NCBI RefSeq assembly: GCF_010731535.1
Contig: NZ_AP022581.1
Span: 1,621,952 to 1,685,951, forward strand
DNA from: Mycobacterium lacus
GTDB taxonomy: Bacteria; Actinomycetota; Actinomycetes; Mycobacteriales; Mycobacteriaceae
Reading direction: 5' to 3'
DNA length: 64,000 nucleotides
This document shows positions 50,001-58,930 of the stretch, in pieces. How positions within the stretch are numbered: the stretch's first letter is position 1; every line of letters starts with the position of its first letter. Under the pieces are notes generated by a model that worked only from the letters and a program-made list of their open reading frames with translations, was not told the origin of the DNA and searched no databases. The position numbers were made by a program, and so were the translations under genes.

Positions 50001-50121
50001 CGCGTCGGAAAAACCCCTGTTAGAAGGGGCTGTCAGCGACGACGTCATCGACTCGTTAAGCCCCCAGGCGTTAATTGCGATGGCGCTCCGCCCGGCGGAC
50101 GACGACGACGTCATTGAATGA
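47032..50121 (+). CDS. pks9: Loading-type PKS Pks9, KSQ-AT-ACP
   Basis: This 1,029-residue protein is intact. GGAGGG lies five bases before ATG 47032, and the KS begins at residue 5 (DIAVIGLACRFP) with no docking helix. In the KS the active-site Cys is replaced: TVDSGQSSSLVAVHLA has Gln where VDTACSSS is normal, while EAHGTGTEVGDP and TNIGHAGAASG keep the two His residues. This is the KSQ form that decarboxylates malonyl-ACP to provide a starter. The AT has GHSVGE and SHAFHSTLMEPM (malonyl type) and the ACP has DLGFDSMAGVEL. A distinct C-terminal tail (EEKIRSLLMRIPIHELRRTG) looks like a docking domain. It has the same KS-AT-ACP layout as M. tuberculosis Pks9, 25 bases after pks8. Confidence 0.92.
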   Translation: MQPTDIAVIGLACRFPAAVNPREFWQLVRDGREVTGSIDDVADFDASFFNLSPREASAMDPRQRLALELTWELLEDAHVVPAAVRGERVAVYLGAMNDDYAFLTLDGNDIDHHSFAGVSRGMIANRLSYAFGMHGPSVTVDSGQSSSLVAVHLACESLRTGESPMAIAGGVHLNLAAETTTLEAEFGALSSSGHTCAFDRRADGYVRGEGGGLVLLKPLRAALDDGDRIRAIIRGSAVGNAGDAAAGLTVPSAAGEADVIRRALSNAGLDIGQIDFVEAHGTGTEVGDPVEASALGEVFVQRHDRPLMVGSVKTNIGHAGAASGIAGLLKAVLAIENASIPPSLNYSSPVIDLERLGLRVNTALTPWPMGDNPRRAGVSSFGMGGTNAHVILEQAPTLLAAAEIGAADHDNAVVPWVLSGRSAEALADQARRLLAHIATDNRLRVADVGWSLASTRSAFEHRAVLVGADRESLTTGLAALAAGEQGAVVGRVRSQGKTVFAFPGQGSQWLGMGRQLHERFPPFAEAFDEVVAALDRYLRLPLRQVMWGADGKLLESTEFAQPALLAVELALAALLQSCAVVPDFVMGHSVGEISAACLAGVLSVADAAKVVAARGQLMAALPAGGVMVAVAAGEDEVTPLLIDGVSIAAINGPNAVVISGSAPAVMAVADRLAQRGRRVHRLAVSHAFHSTLMEPMVEQFRDALAELVPAEPRIGLVSNMTGQLAGPGYGSAQYWADHVRQPVRFADGVRAVEALGAGVFIEVGPGGAVMAAVADSLSEKSAGEADPTVVAMAKDRPEVASAVTALGRLFTAGVGVDWGPVFNGVAARRVELPTYAFQRRRYWLGGAGDAPVERPMPNVAERLRGLPPTERHRQLVELVRTHAAVVLGHPSPVDIDAGRAFQDLGFDSMAGVELRNRLKAVMGPAGLVLPRTLIFDHPTPTALAHYLGQQLSGSRHDELAEEKIRSLLMRIPIHELRRTGLLDKLLLLAGASEKPLLEGAVSDDVIDSLSPQALIAMALRPADDDDVIE

Positions 50122-50251
50122 CGAAATGTGACAGACGTTGACTATGACCGGCTTTGCAAGAACGCGCAAACACCCATAAACTCTCAAGCCTGAGAAGTGT
50201 TGGTTAGCCGACCTATATTAGACGCGCGTTTAATACCTAGAAAGCAGGGCC

Positions 50252-51313
50252 ATGAGCGTCATCGCAGCTGTATTCGGGGCATTGCCGCCGCACCGCTACG
50301 GCCAGCGTGAGATCACCGACTCGTTCGTCGAATTCCCCGGTCTGAAGGAGCACGAGGAGATCGTTCGGCGCCTGCATGCCGCCGCGAGGGTCAACAGCCG
50401 CCACCTGGTGCTGCCATTGGAACGGTATCCATCGCTGATCGACTTCGGGGAAGCGAACGAGATCTTCATCGAAAAGGCCGTCGAACTCGGCATCGAAGCC
50501 CTGATGGGCGCGCTCGATGAGGCGGGCCTGGCACCCCGGGACATCGACATGATCGCCACCACGACCGTCACGGGTGTCGCGGTCCCGTCGCTGGATGCGC
50601 GGATCGCCGGGCGGATTGGCCTGCGCCCCGACGTGCGCAGGATGCCGCTGTTCGGTCTGGGCTGCGTGGCCGGGGCAGCGGGCGTGGGCCGGCTGCACGA
50701 CTACCTGCGTGGCGCGGCCGACGACGTCGCGGTCCTGGTGTCGGTCGAGCTCTGCTCGCTTACCTACCCCGCGGTCAAACCGACGGTGTCGGGCCTGGTC
50801 GGGACCGCGCTGTTCGGCGACGGCGCGGCCGCAGTGGTCGCCGTCGGCGACCGTCGTGCCGAGCGAATCGGCGCGAGCGGGCCCGACATTGTCGATTCGC
50901 GCAGCAGCTTGTACCCCGACTCGTTGCACATCATGGGCTGGGACGTCGGTTCCCACGGCCTGCAGTTGCGGCTTTCGCCGGACCTCACCACCCTTATCGA
51001 CCGGTACCTTGCCGACGACGTCACTGCGTTCCTCGCCATGCACCAGCTAAGCACGGACGACATCGGCGCCTGGGTGAGCCATCCCGGTGGTCCCAAGGTC
51101 ATCGACGCGATTGCCAGGAGCCTCGCGTTGCCCCCGCAGGCGCTCGAGCTGACCTGGCGCTCGCTCGGTGAGGTCGCCAACCTGTCGTCGGCCTCGGTGT
51201 TGCACATCTTGCGTGACACGATCGCCAAGAAGCCGCCCAGCGGAAGCCCGGGGCTGATGCTGGCGATGGGTCCGGGATTCTGCTCTGAACTCGTCTTACT
51301 GCGCTGGCACTGA
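50252..51313 (+). CDS. pks11: Type III polyketide synthase Pks11
   Basis: The 353-residue paralogue of Pks10 keeps Cys138 ([10 protein letters not shown]), the His of SHPGGPK and the Asn of [10 protein letters not shown]. tuberculosis Pks11 is known to make methyl-branched alkylpyrones from long acyl-CoA. The 130-base gap after pks9 is AT-rich (TATATTAG near 50213) and may hold a separate promoter. The 3' end overlaps the convergent P450 gene by 18 bases. Confidence 0.93.
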   Translation: MSVIAAVFGALPPHRYGQREITDSFVEFPGLKEHEEIVRRLHAAARVNSRHLVLPLERYPSLIDFGEANEIFIEKAVELGIEALMGALDEAGLAPRDIDMIATTTVTGVAVPSLDARIAGRIGLRPDVRRMPLFGLGCVAGAAGVGRLHDYLRGAADDVAVLVSVELCSLTYPAVKPTVSGLVGTALFGDGAAAVVAVGDRRAERIGASGPDIVDSRSSLYPDSLHIMGWDVGSHGLQLRLSPDLTTLIDRYLADDVTAFLAMHQLSTDDIGAWVSHPGGPKVIDAIARSLALPPQALELTWRSLGEVANLSSASVLHILRDTIAKKPPSGSPGLMLAMGPGFCSELVLLRWH

Positions 51314-52597
51314 TCGCGTGACCTCGACGGTCAGCCCCGGCCGGGGGCACAGCGCCGCAAAATTGGCCGCCCGAATGCGCTGAGCCGGCAACCGAAGCGT
51401 GGTCCTGGCGACCAGCCGGGCCAGCATCACGGTCATCTCGGTGGTGGCCAGCACTGCCCCGATGCACCGGTGCAGCCCCCCGCTGAACGGGATGAACTCG
51501 TGTGGTGCCGGTTTGCGGTAGCCCGGTAAGTTGGGGTCCCAGCGCTGCGGACGGAATTCCCTTGGCTCGGGCCATAATTCGGCGAGCCGGTGGGTGACGT
51601 ACGCGCTGAAGACCAGCAACCGTCCCGCCCGGATGCGGTGACCGTCGAACGTGAGGTCGCGCATCACCCGGCGGGCCGAGATGACTCCGGGCGAGTACAG
51701 CCGAAGCGTCTCGTGGACAACGCCGTTGAGGTAGGCGAGCGCGTCGAGGTCAGGGGTGGCCGGCGGCCGGCCACCGAGCACGCGGTCCACCTCGTCGGCG
51801 ACGGTGTCCCAGGCGCCGGGCAGCGTCAGCAGCGTGTAGGTCGCCCAAGCCAGCGCGCCGCTGGTGGTCTCGTAGCCGGCGGTGACGAGCGAGACGATCG
51901 CATCGCGAATCTCGTTGTCGCTCAGCGTCTGACCCTCTTCGGAGCGCCCGTTGATCAACATGGCCAGCATATGGTCGTCGGGCCGGGGATCGTTGCGAGC
52001 GTCGGCTATGGCGGCGTCGACGAGGCCGTCGATGCGTGTCCGCGCTGCCATGGCCCGCCGCCAGCCGGGGGAGTTGAGTCGTCGCTGCAGCCGCATCACC
52101 TGCGGCGGACGGTGGGTCAGGTCCAGCAGGGGTTGCAGTTGTTCGCCGAGGAAGTCCGAGTGGATGGCCAGGCGCTGGCCGAACAGCGACTCGGCGGTGG
52201 CGCGCCGGACCGCCGAGCGGAACTGCTGGTAGATGTCCAGCCGCTGGCCGGGCCGCCAGCCGTCGATCACCGCGTCGATATTGGTCACCATGGTCTGCAC
52301 GTAGTCCTGGATCTGCCGGTGCCGCAGCCCGGGTGCCACGACGCTGCGACGGCGCCGGTGGTCGTCCCCGTCGCTGACGATCAGCGCGGTCGGGCCGTCG
52401 ACGGGAACCAGGCTCTCAAAGGTCTCCCGCCAGCTGAACGCCTCGGCATTGGCGAACACGAACCTGTTCGCCTCCGCCCCCAGCAGATAGGTGTAGCCAT
52501 GCCTGCCGACCCCGGAGTTGATCACCGGGCCGCGCCGCCGGTACAACGCGAGGAGCGCCTCCCCCGGCCAGTAGGGCACCGTGCGGTAGGCACTCAT
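51296..52597 (-). CDS. cyp139A1: Cytochrome P450 (CYP139 family by position)
   Basis: The 433-residue P450 has the heme-thiolate motif [14 protein letters not shown] with ligand Cys378, the I-helix oxygen motif [11 protein letters not shown] and the K-helix E-T-L-R. No membrane anchor is visible, as is usual for soluble bacterial P450s using ferredoxin. Position next to pks11 and before an ABC-F gene is that of M. tuberculosis cyp139A1 (Rv1666c), thought to oxidise the product of this PKS cluster. The start ATG (complement of 52595-52597) overlaps the stop of the upstream ABC-F gene in ATGA form, so the two are co-translated; the longer upstream frame is non-coding shadow. Confidence 0.92.
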   Translation of the reverse strand: MSAYRTVPYWPGEALLALYRRRGPVINSGVGRHGYTYLLGAEANRFVFANAEAFSWRETFESLVPVDGPTALIVSDGDDHRRRRSVVAPGLRHRQIQDYVQTMVTNIDAVIDGWRPGQRLDIYQQFRSAVRRATAESLFGQRLAIHSDFLGEQLQPLLDLTHRPPQVMRLQRRLNSPGWRRAMAARTRIDGLVDAAIADARNDPRPDDHMLAMLINGRSEEGQTLSDNEIRDAIVSLVTAGYETTSGALAWATYTLLTLPGAWDTVADEVDRVLGGRPPATPDLDALAYLNGVVHETLRLYSPGVISARRVMRDLTFDGHRIRAGRLLVFSAYVTHRLAELWPEPREFRPQRWDPNLPGYRKPAPHEFIPFSGGLHRCIGAVLATTEMTVMLARLVARTTLRLPAQRIRAANFAALCPRPGLTVEVTRSVPAQ

Positions 52598-54363
52598 TCG
52601 AGCACCTCCGACAACTCCAGCCAGCGTCCCTCCGTCGCGACGACCTCGTCCTCGAGGGCGCGCAGCTCCGCCGTCAGGCGCGTGATGCCGACGTGGTCGG
52701 ACTGATCGTGCTCGGCGAGTTCGGTGTGTTTGGCCGCGATCCGCTCGGCCAGGCGGGCGAGCTGGCGGTCGATCGTGGCCAGTTCCTTCTCGGCGGCACG
52801 CCGCCGCGCGCCGGACATCGCCTTCGGCTTGGCGGGCGGCGCCTCGACGGCCGCCGGCCTGGGACGGGCAGCCAGCCGCAGGCATTCGTCGATGCCGCCG
52901 GGCAGGTGTCGCAACCGGCCATCCAGAATCGCGTACTGCTGATCGGTGACCCGTTCCAGCAGGTACCGATCATGCGAGACGACGATCAGGGTGCCGGCCC
53001 AGGAGTCGAGCAGGTCCTCGGTGGCGGCCAGCATGTCGGTGTCCACGTCGTTGGTGGGCTCGTCGAGGAGCAGCACGTTCGGCTCGCTCAACAGCGTGAG
53101 CATCAGCTGCAGGCGCCGCCGCTGACCGCCCGAAAGCTCGCCGACCCGCGCGGACAGCTGGCCGCGCGCGAAACCGAGTCGCTCCAACAGTTGGGCGGGG
53201 GTGACCTCACGGCCCTCGACCTCGTAGCCGCCGCGCAGCCGGCCCAGCACGTCGGCGATCCGGTCGCCCGCGAGCGCTGCGAGTTCGTCGCCCTGCTGGT
53301 CGAGCACCGCCAGCCTGACGGTCTTGCCGCGCTTGACCCGCCCGGTATCGGGCTGGACGGTGCCGGCGATCAATCCCAGCAGGGTGGATTTCCCGGCACC
53401 GTTGGCCCCGACGATGCCGGTGCGTTCGCCCGGGCCGATCCGCCATTCGATGTCGCGCAGCACCGGGCGGCCGTTAAACGAGACCGAGACGTCGAGTAGA
53501 TCGATGACGTCCTTGCCGAGCCGCGCGGTCGCCAGCTTGGCCAACTCGACGCTGTTGCGCAGCGGCGGCACGTCGGCGATCAGCTGGTTGGCGGCCTCGA
53601 TGCGAAACTTGGGCTTGGACGTTCGCGCGGGTGCCCCGCGACGCAGCCAGGCCAGCTCCTTGCGCATCAGGTTCTGCCGCTTGGCCTCGGTCACGGCGGA
53701 CAGCCGGTCCCGTTCGACGCGCTGCAACACGTACGCGGCGTACCCGCCCTCGAACGGCTCGATGATCCCGTCGTGCACCTCCCACATCGTGGTGGCGACC
53801 TCGTCGAGGAACCAGCGGTCGTGTGTCACCAGCAGCAGCCCGCCGCTAGCGCGCGGCCAGCGTTGCCGCAGGTGGCCGGCGAGCCAGGTGATGCCTTCGA
53901 TGTCGAGGTGGTTGGTGGGCTCGTCGAGCGCGATCACGTCCCATTCGGCCACCAGCAGCCTGGCCAGCTGCACCCGTCGGCGTTGGCCACCGCTGAGCGT
54001 GGAAACCATTGTGTCCCAGGCGATATCGGACACTAGCCCGCCGACGACGTCGCGGATGCGCGGGTTGCCCGCCCACCGGTGTTCGGGTTGGTCGCCGACG
54101 AGCGTCCAGCCGACCGTGCGGTCCGGGTCGAGGGTGTCGGCCTGGCTCAGCGCGCTCACCCGTACGCCGGTGCGTCGGGTGACGCGGCCGCAGTCCGGCC
54201 GCAGCTCACCGGTGAGCAGGCCCAGCAGGCTCGACTTGCCGTCGCCGTTGCGTCCGACGATGCCGATCCGCGCGCCGTCGTTCACCCCGAGCGTGACCGA
54301 CTCGAATACCACCTGGGTCGGATATTCCAGGTGTACGGCCTCAGCTCCGAGCAGGTGCGCCAC
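52594..54363 (-). CDS. ABC-F family ATPase (ribosome-protection/antibiotic resistance type)
   Basis: The 589-residue protein has two ABC ATPase domains and no membrane segments. Domain 1 shows GRNGDGKSSLLGLL, LSGGQRRRVQLARL and ALDEPTNHLD; domain 2 shows GANGAGKSTLLGLI, LSGGQRRRLQLML and LLDEPTNDVD. The inter-domain linker and a charged coiled coil at the C-terminus fit ABC-F proteins, which act on the ribosome rather than as transporters. M. tuberculosis annotates the equivalent as two genes, Rv1667c and Rv1668c (lengths that, as I recall, sum to 589). Here it is one uninterrupted frame. Linked to a PKS/P450 pair, it may give self-protection; that is speculative. Confidence 0.92.
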   Translation of the reverse strand: MAHLLGAEAVHLEYPTQVVFESVTLGVNDGARIGIVGRNGDGKSSLLGLLTGELRPDCGRVTRRTGVRVSALSQADTLDPDRTVGWTLVGDQPEHRWAGNPRIRDVVGGLVSDIAWDTMVSTLSGGQRRRVQLARLLVAEWDVIALDEPTNHLDIEGITWLAGHLRQRWPRASGGLLLVTHDRWFLDEVATTMWEVHDGIIEPFEGGYAAYVLQRVERDRLSAVTEAKRQNLMRKELAWLRRGAPARTSKPKFRIEAANQLIADVPPLRNSVELAKLATARLGKDVIDLLDVSVSFNGRPVLRDIEWRIGPGERTGIVGANGAGKSTLLGLIAGTVQPDTGRVKRGKTVRLAVLDQQGDELAALAGDRIADVLGRLRGGYEVEGREVTPAQLLERLGFARGQLSARVGELSGGQRRRLQLMLTLLSEPNVLLLDEPTNDVDTDMLAATEDLLDSWAGTLIVVSHDRYLLERVTDQQYAILDGRLRHLPGGIDECLRLAARPRPAAVEAPPAKPKAMSGARRRAAEKELATIDRQLARLAERIAAKHTELAEHDQSDHVGITRLTAELRALEDEVVATEGRWLELSEVLE

Positions 54364-54527
54364 CGGGCCGACGCTACCCGCCGCACCATCAGAACTTCCA
54401 GCAGATTCTCAGGATCACGAAAAGTATTGGCCGGCAATGGTTCCGTTGTCACCTGCGTGTGCGCGTCGACGGCGCCGGCCGGGTTACCCGTCGCTCAGCT
54501 ATCGGTTGGACCGGCGGAATGCAACAA

Positions 54528-54712
54528 TATCCACCCGTAAGGCGATGACGATGCAGGAAGCCGGTGTGAATCCGGCGCGGTCCCGCCACTGTCATCGGGG
54601 AGCCACCCTCATATGCCACGGCGTCCAGCTGGAAGGTGAGGCGAGCGACGATCCGAGAGCCAGGAGACTCGCGTCATCGCGTCCTGCGACCCGGGGCGGT
54701 GTACCCCGAGAG
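54528..54712 (+). promoter_or_regulatory. Cobalamin (B12) riboswitch
   Basis: The aptamer core is unmistakable: GGAAGCCGGTGTGAATCCGG at 54556-54575, continuing into CGCGGTCCCGCCACTGTC, followed ~65 bases later by GAGAGCCAGGAGAC (54655-54668), the conserved closing segment. A GGGG..CCCC hairpin at ~54693-54707 follows and could be the expression platform, hiding the purine-rich GAGAGAG before the PPE start. Adenosylcobalamin binding normally represses the downstream gene. In M. tuberculosis such elements precede metE and PPE2. Confidence 0.92.
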
Positions 54713-54750
54713 AGCTGATCGACATCGATGCTTCCCGTTCTTGGGTTCCG

Positions 54751-56478
54751 ATGACCGCCCCGATCTGGATGGCCTCACCGCCTGAGGTGCACGCGGCGTT
54801 GCTGAGCAGCGGCCCGGGCCCGGGCCCGTTGCTGGCTGCCGCGGCGGCCTGGAGTTCGCTGAGCACCGAATACGCTGAGACCGCCGAGGAACTCGCGGCG
54901 CTGCTGGCGGCGGTGCAGGCCGGGGCCTGGGACGGCCCGGCCGCCGAGGTATATGTGGCCGCCCATGCGCCGTATCTGGCGTGGTTGACGCAGGCCAGCG
55001 CCGATAGCGCGGCCATGGCCTCCCGACAGGAAACCGCGGCCGCCGCCTGGACCGCTGCACTGGCTGCCATGCCCACATTGCCGGAGCTGGCCGCCAATCA
55101 TGCCGCGCACGCAGTGTTGGTGGCGACCAACTTCTTTGGCATTAACACGATCCCGATCGCGCTCAACGAGGCCGACTACGTGCGGATGTGGATTCAGGCC
55201 GCCACCGTGATGAGCGCCTATCAGGGCGTTGCCGGTGCCGCGGTGGCCGCCGCGCCGCGGACCACGACGGCGCCGCAGATCATGAAAGCCAACGCGCCGG
55301 CGGCCGCTTCCGACGAGTTGTTCGGGTCGCCCCCCGACTGGCAGAACCAGATCCTGCAATGGTTGCAGGAGATCGGTTACACCGCCTTCTACAACAACGT
55401 CATCCAACCGGCTATCGACTGGCTGGCCCACATCCCCTTCCTGCAAACGATGTTCGCCGGAATTGATCCTTACCTGCTCATCCTCGGGAATCCCCTTACT
55501 TTTCTTAGCCCGCTGAACATCGCGTTTGCCCTCGGCTACCCGATGGACATCGGTACCTACGTCGCCTTGCTGTCGCAAACCTTCGCATTCATCGCGGCCG
55601 ATCTCGCGGCCGCGTTCGCCACGGGCAATCCCGCGACTATCGCTTTCGCCCTGCTATTCGCCACCGTCGAAGCCATCGGCACGATCATCACCGACACCAT
55701 CGCGTTGCTTAAGACCCTGCTCGAGCAGACGCTTGTGCTGCTGCCGGCTGTCATGGCCTTGGTGACCGCCCCGGCGGCGTCGTTGGCTGCCGGCGCCGTG
55801 TTGGTGCCGATTGGCGCCAAGGGCTTGGCGGCGCTGGTTGCGGTGCCCCCAGCCGCGCTGTCCGTCACGGCACCTGTACCGCCGCCAGTCGCGGCGCTCG
55901 CCCCGAGCATCCCGACGTCCACCCCGAACCCGGCACCGGCCCCCGCGGAGGCGACCGCTTCGGCCCCCACGCCGGCGCCGCCACCGCCGCCGGCTACCGC
56001 ACCACCGCCGGTGACCGGTGCGGGCATCGGTGCGGGCATGGGTGCGGGCATGGAAAGCTTCGGCTACCTCGCGGGTGGCCTGGACTCGGTTGCCAGGAAG
56101 GCGGCGGGCAGTGGTGCCCGAAAGAAGGCGGCCGAACCCGACAGTGTCGAGGCCCCCGCGGTTGCGCCGACGCCCCAGGAGCCGGCGCGATCGCAGCGGC
56201 GCCGCCGGGCGAAGGTCAAACAGGTCGGCCGCGGTTACGAGTACATGGACCTGGAGCCCGATGACGAGCAACGGGTCGCGCCGGCAGCCTCGGATCGGGG
56301 CGCGAGAACCCTGGGTTTTGCCGGAACCCTACCTACGCAGACCGCTACGGCGGCGGGCTTGACAACGCTGACCGACGATGCTTTCGGCGGCGGCCCGCGC
56401 ATGCCGATGATGCCGGGGACCTGGGGCGCCGACTCAGGGCCCTCCTCCGAACCAGGAGACGGCGACGACGACAGCTGA
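54751..56478 (+). CDS. PPE-family protein, PPW subgroup, PPE2-like
   Basis: The 575-residue protein starts at ATG 54751, ~40 bases after the riboswitch. The PPE domain spans ~1-180 (IWMASPPEVHAALLSSGPGP, W-x-G as GAWDGPAAEVY). A hydrophobic helical section follows (~210-350), then a Pro/Ala-rich linker, a basic cluster QRRRRAKVKQVGRGYEYMD, and a C-terminal region with LGFAGTLPTQ and RMPMMPGTW, the PxxPxxW motif of the PPW group. Domain order, the basic cluster (compared to a nuclear localisation signal in PPE2) and B12 control all point to a PPE2 relative; in M. tuberculosis PPE2 heads an operon with cobQ1-cobU. No cob genes follow here. Export through an ESX system is expected, although no PE partner is adjacent. 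Confidence 0.87.
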   Translation: MTAPIWMASPPEVHAALLSSGPGPGPLLAAAAAWSSLSTEYAETAEELAALLAAVQAGAWDGPAAEVYVAAHAPYLAWLTQASADSAAMASRQETAAAAWTAALAAMPTLPELAANHAAHAVLVATNFFGINTIPIALNEADYVRMWIQAATVMSAYQGVAGAAVAAAPRTTTAPQIMKANAPAAASDELFGSPPDWQNQILQWLQEIGYTAFYNNVIQPAIDWLAHIPFLQTMFAGIDPYLLILGNPLTFLSPLNIAFALGYPMDIGTYVALLSQTFAFIAADLAAAFATGNPATIAFALLFATVEAIGTIITDTIALLKTLLEQTLVLLPAVMALVTAPAASLAAGAVLVPIGAKGLAALVAVPPAALSVTAPVPPPVAALAPSIPTSTPNPAPAPAEATASAPTPAPPPPPATAPPPVTGAGIGAGMGAGMESFGYLAGGLDSVARKAAGSGARKKAAEPDSVEAPAVAPTPQEPARSQRRRRAKVKQVGRGYEYMDLEPDDEQRVAPAASDRGARTLGFAGTLPTQTATAAGLTTLTDDAFGGGPRMPMMPGTWGADSGPSSEPGDGDDDS

Positions 56479-57740
56479 TGAATCCGTGCCGTCGACGGCA
56501 AATCGGTGGGACAAAGGCAAGCGCTCACGTGGATCGCCGACGTGTGCGCCCCAGCGCAGTCCGCAGGCCTCGCGTCTGCAGCGCCATTGGGCGCCGGTAA
56601 CGGATAGCCAATAAGCTCCTATTAGCCTGTGTGCCAGGCATTCTCGTACTCGCTGGAACCAAGCGACATGTCTGCCAACGTGTCGCTTGTCGACCGTATC
56701 TCTGACCGCCGAGCGGCTCGACGATGCCGCCCGGTTCGTCCCCGCGCCCAACATCGGCGTTGGCCATGGCGACCCTGGCCAGCAGATCGGCAAGCTAAAA
56801 GCGTTGTCGCGCAATCGTATAGCCCATGTGAATCCCAACGTCCGGGGCCGCCAAGACTGGCGGGGTACAACGCCGACCGTTTGGGCAACGACAGCCGACC
56901 CGCCAAGACGCAAACCACCAGCAAAGGCGCTTGACTCGGTGGCCCGCACTGGGCGGACCACCAGCCGTGACGCTGTCCCCATGATGCCCGCCCCCGAAAC
57001 CCTCGGTCGCAGTGGGCTGCTCACCGTCAATTCATCGTTTCGTTAACGAGATTCCCAACAAGAAACCCTTGCGCTGTAGGCCCCTCGCGGCCTACTGTTT
57101 CGCGCAGAGGACAACTGTTGCGTTAGACAACTCTTCGCACTAGCAACTTGCGTTGGCTGTCGCGGGGTTCTGGCTACCCGGCCGGGAAAAGGTGACAGCT
57201 CGGTGGCCGCTGCTGCCGAAGAGTTGACGTGATGTATCAGGTTCGTCGCACTGCTTCATTGTGATGGGTTCCTTGTTCGAGGAGCGGCGTATGACTCGGC
57301 GAATTGAAGAAGTCGGGCAGTTCAAGTGCGATCTTCGGGTTCTGGTAGCAACGAATGGTGCGGGAGATGCCTCTGGCGGCATAAGTTGTCGGTTGCTTAG
57401 GGCGTTTTCGGCAGTGCCGAAAACACTAGTGCCTCGCCGGCCATTACATGCCATTGTGCGAACACCCACTCGTAGTCATCCCGCCTCCATCAGCCACTCT
57501 TCGCCCGACCGGATTGGCGAAAGTCATGTACCCGTGCGGGCCGTCGTCGGGTAGCCGTTCGAGCGCAGCGCCGCGTTTAATGACGCCGCCGAGTATGTGG
57601 CCACGGACCCACTTCATCCTTGATTGGTTCGGTCAAAGTCGCAGAGCCATGCGGTGGCGCGCTAACTGCCATCACTGCTCTGCCGTACTGCGTGGCAGGT
57701 GTCGGATAGCAACCGTATCGGGACTAGGACGAGAGGATGG
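56479..57740. other. Long gene-poor region between the PPE and EspA-like genes
   Basis: About 1.26 kb without a convincing gene; the open frames on both strands show no domain and overlap each other. It includes a perfect 7-bp hairpin GTAGGCC-cctcgc-GGCCTAC (57076-57095) followed by a short T-rich run, a possible terminator. Long upstream regions are also known for the espACD operon of M. tuberculosis, where distant regulators bind, so this may be regulatory DNA for the next gene. Confidence 0.45.
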
Positions 57741-58862
57741 ATGGCAATGGGTGATAGAGCCTGGATCATCGATTCGGCAATCGATACCATCGACGGGTTT
57801 GAAGCATTGCTTGGGCTCGGCATACCGATATCAGGGGACCTCTTCCACAACAGTTCGTCACGGTTCACCCAAATCGCCGAAGAGCAGGGATCAGCCGCGC
57901 CGGGTGACAATTGGATGGGCACCGCCGCGGAAAAGTATTCCAACCGGAACGAACTTCAGCATCTCCGCGAGGAGATTATGGCGGATTTGGACTACATAAC
58001 CGGAACGCTGGTAACTGAACAAGCGGACGCGGTCAAGAAGACACGAGATGTCTTGTCATTTGGAAAGAATATTCTAGAGAAGGTGCGCCCCGTCGCCGTC
58101 GTCCTTTCTTATATACCTCTGGTCGGCCGAGAAATATCGGCTGTTTTTCAGCTTGCGATTACTACTCCCGTGATGGCCATGGTCATGGGTGCGCTGGCTT
58201 ATTTGGCGCTAAAGACGGCGGAAGACGCGGCCAAACTGCTTGCCGCGCTATGGAAGCTAGTCGAGCTGCTGGAAGCCCTGATTGAAACTGAAGTGATAGA
58301 TTTCTTTTCAGACATCGAATACGATATCAAGGAATTCTTGTCGAAATTGGAGACCGACTTGTACTCGGCCTGGTCGGAGATAGCCGGTCTCTTTTCTTCA
58401 TCGGGGTCCGGGCTGGGTGGTCTATCTTTCCTGTCCAGCTTGACTTCTTTGTCCCGCTCGGGGGGCTCGGCGGGCTCGGCCGTCGCTCCCGACCTGACCC
58501 ACTTGTCGGGCCTGGCCAGCTTGTCCGACCCGGCTCACCTCGGTAGCGGTGCCGGCTTTCCGGCAATGGGCAACGTGAGTTCTTCCATGAGTCAGATGCG
58601 TGCCCTCTCAGCGGGTGTCGGCTCGGTGGGCAACGTCGGTCAGACCGGCCAGTTCCCGGAGCTGGCGAGTTCGCAGGCGCCCGCGCAGACCCAGTCGGGC
58701 GGACTGTCCTCGCCGGGCGCATTGCCGCATTCCGCGGCGCGGCGATCGAGGGAAGATGGCAGGAATGGCGCCGCCTCGGGCGCAGTAGATGCGGATCGTG
58801 CGCCCGTCGATGCCCCGGCGGTGACTCGTGAAAAGGCGCAGAAGCAGCCCATCAGTATTTGA
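57741..58862 (+). CDS. EspA-like ESX secretion-associated protein
   Basis: The N-terminal ~180 residues align clearly with EspA of M. tuberculosis as I remember it: WIIDSAIDTIDGFEALLGLG, PGDNWMGTAAEKYSNRN with the W-x-G turn, QADAVKKTRDVLSFGKNILE and EKVRPVAVVLSYIPLVGREI. Two hydrophobic helices follow (AVFQLAITTPVMAMVMGALA), then a helical segment and a Ser/Gly-rich tail. EspA is co-secreted with ESX-1 substrates and with EspC. GAGAGG at 57731-57736 favours ATG 57741 or 57747; homology to EspA favours 57747. The gene is followed after 68 bases by an EspC-like gene. GC content is lower here than in the flanking genes. It is a homologue, not necessarily the orthologue, of espA. Confidence 0.85.
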   Translation: MAMGDRAWIIDSAIDTIDGFEALLGLGIPISGDLFHNSSSRFTQIAEEQGSAAPGDNWMGTAAEKYSNRNELQHLREEIMADLDYITGTLVTEQADAVKKTRDVLSFGKNILEKVRPVAVVLSYIPLVGREISAVFQLAITTPVMAMVMGALAYLALKTAEDAAKLLAALWKLVELLEALIETEVIDFFSDIEYDIKEFLSKLETDLYSAWSEIAGLFSSSGSGLGGLSFLSSLTSLSRSGGSAGSAVAPDLTHLSGLASLSDPAHLGSGAGFPAMGNVSSSMSQMRALSAGVGSVGNVGQTGQFPELASSQAPAQTQSGGLSSPGALPHSAARRSREDGRNGAASGAVDADRAPVDAPAVTREKAQKQPISI

Positions 58863-58930
58863 CACGACTGCGCGAACGTCCCTGCGGGCCAATGGCGTAG
58901 CGAAACAGTAAGCGTGGAAGGAGAATAGCG

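Noticed and set aside
52598..52885. 96-residue N-terminal extension of the P450
   Set aside because: The extension is antisense-like Arg/Gly-rich sequence inside the ABC-F gene; the ATG at 52597 overlaps the ABC-F stop in the usual operon manner.
57076..57095. Hairpin GTAGGCC/GGCCTAC as a definite terminator
   Set aside because: The T-run after it is weak and it is ~600 bases from the PPE stop, so it is only mentioned within the gene-poor region.
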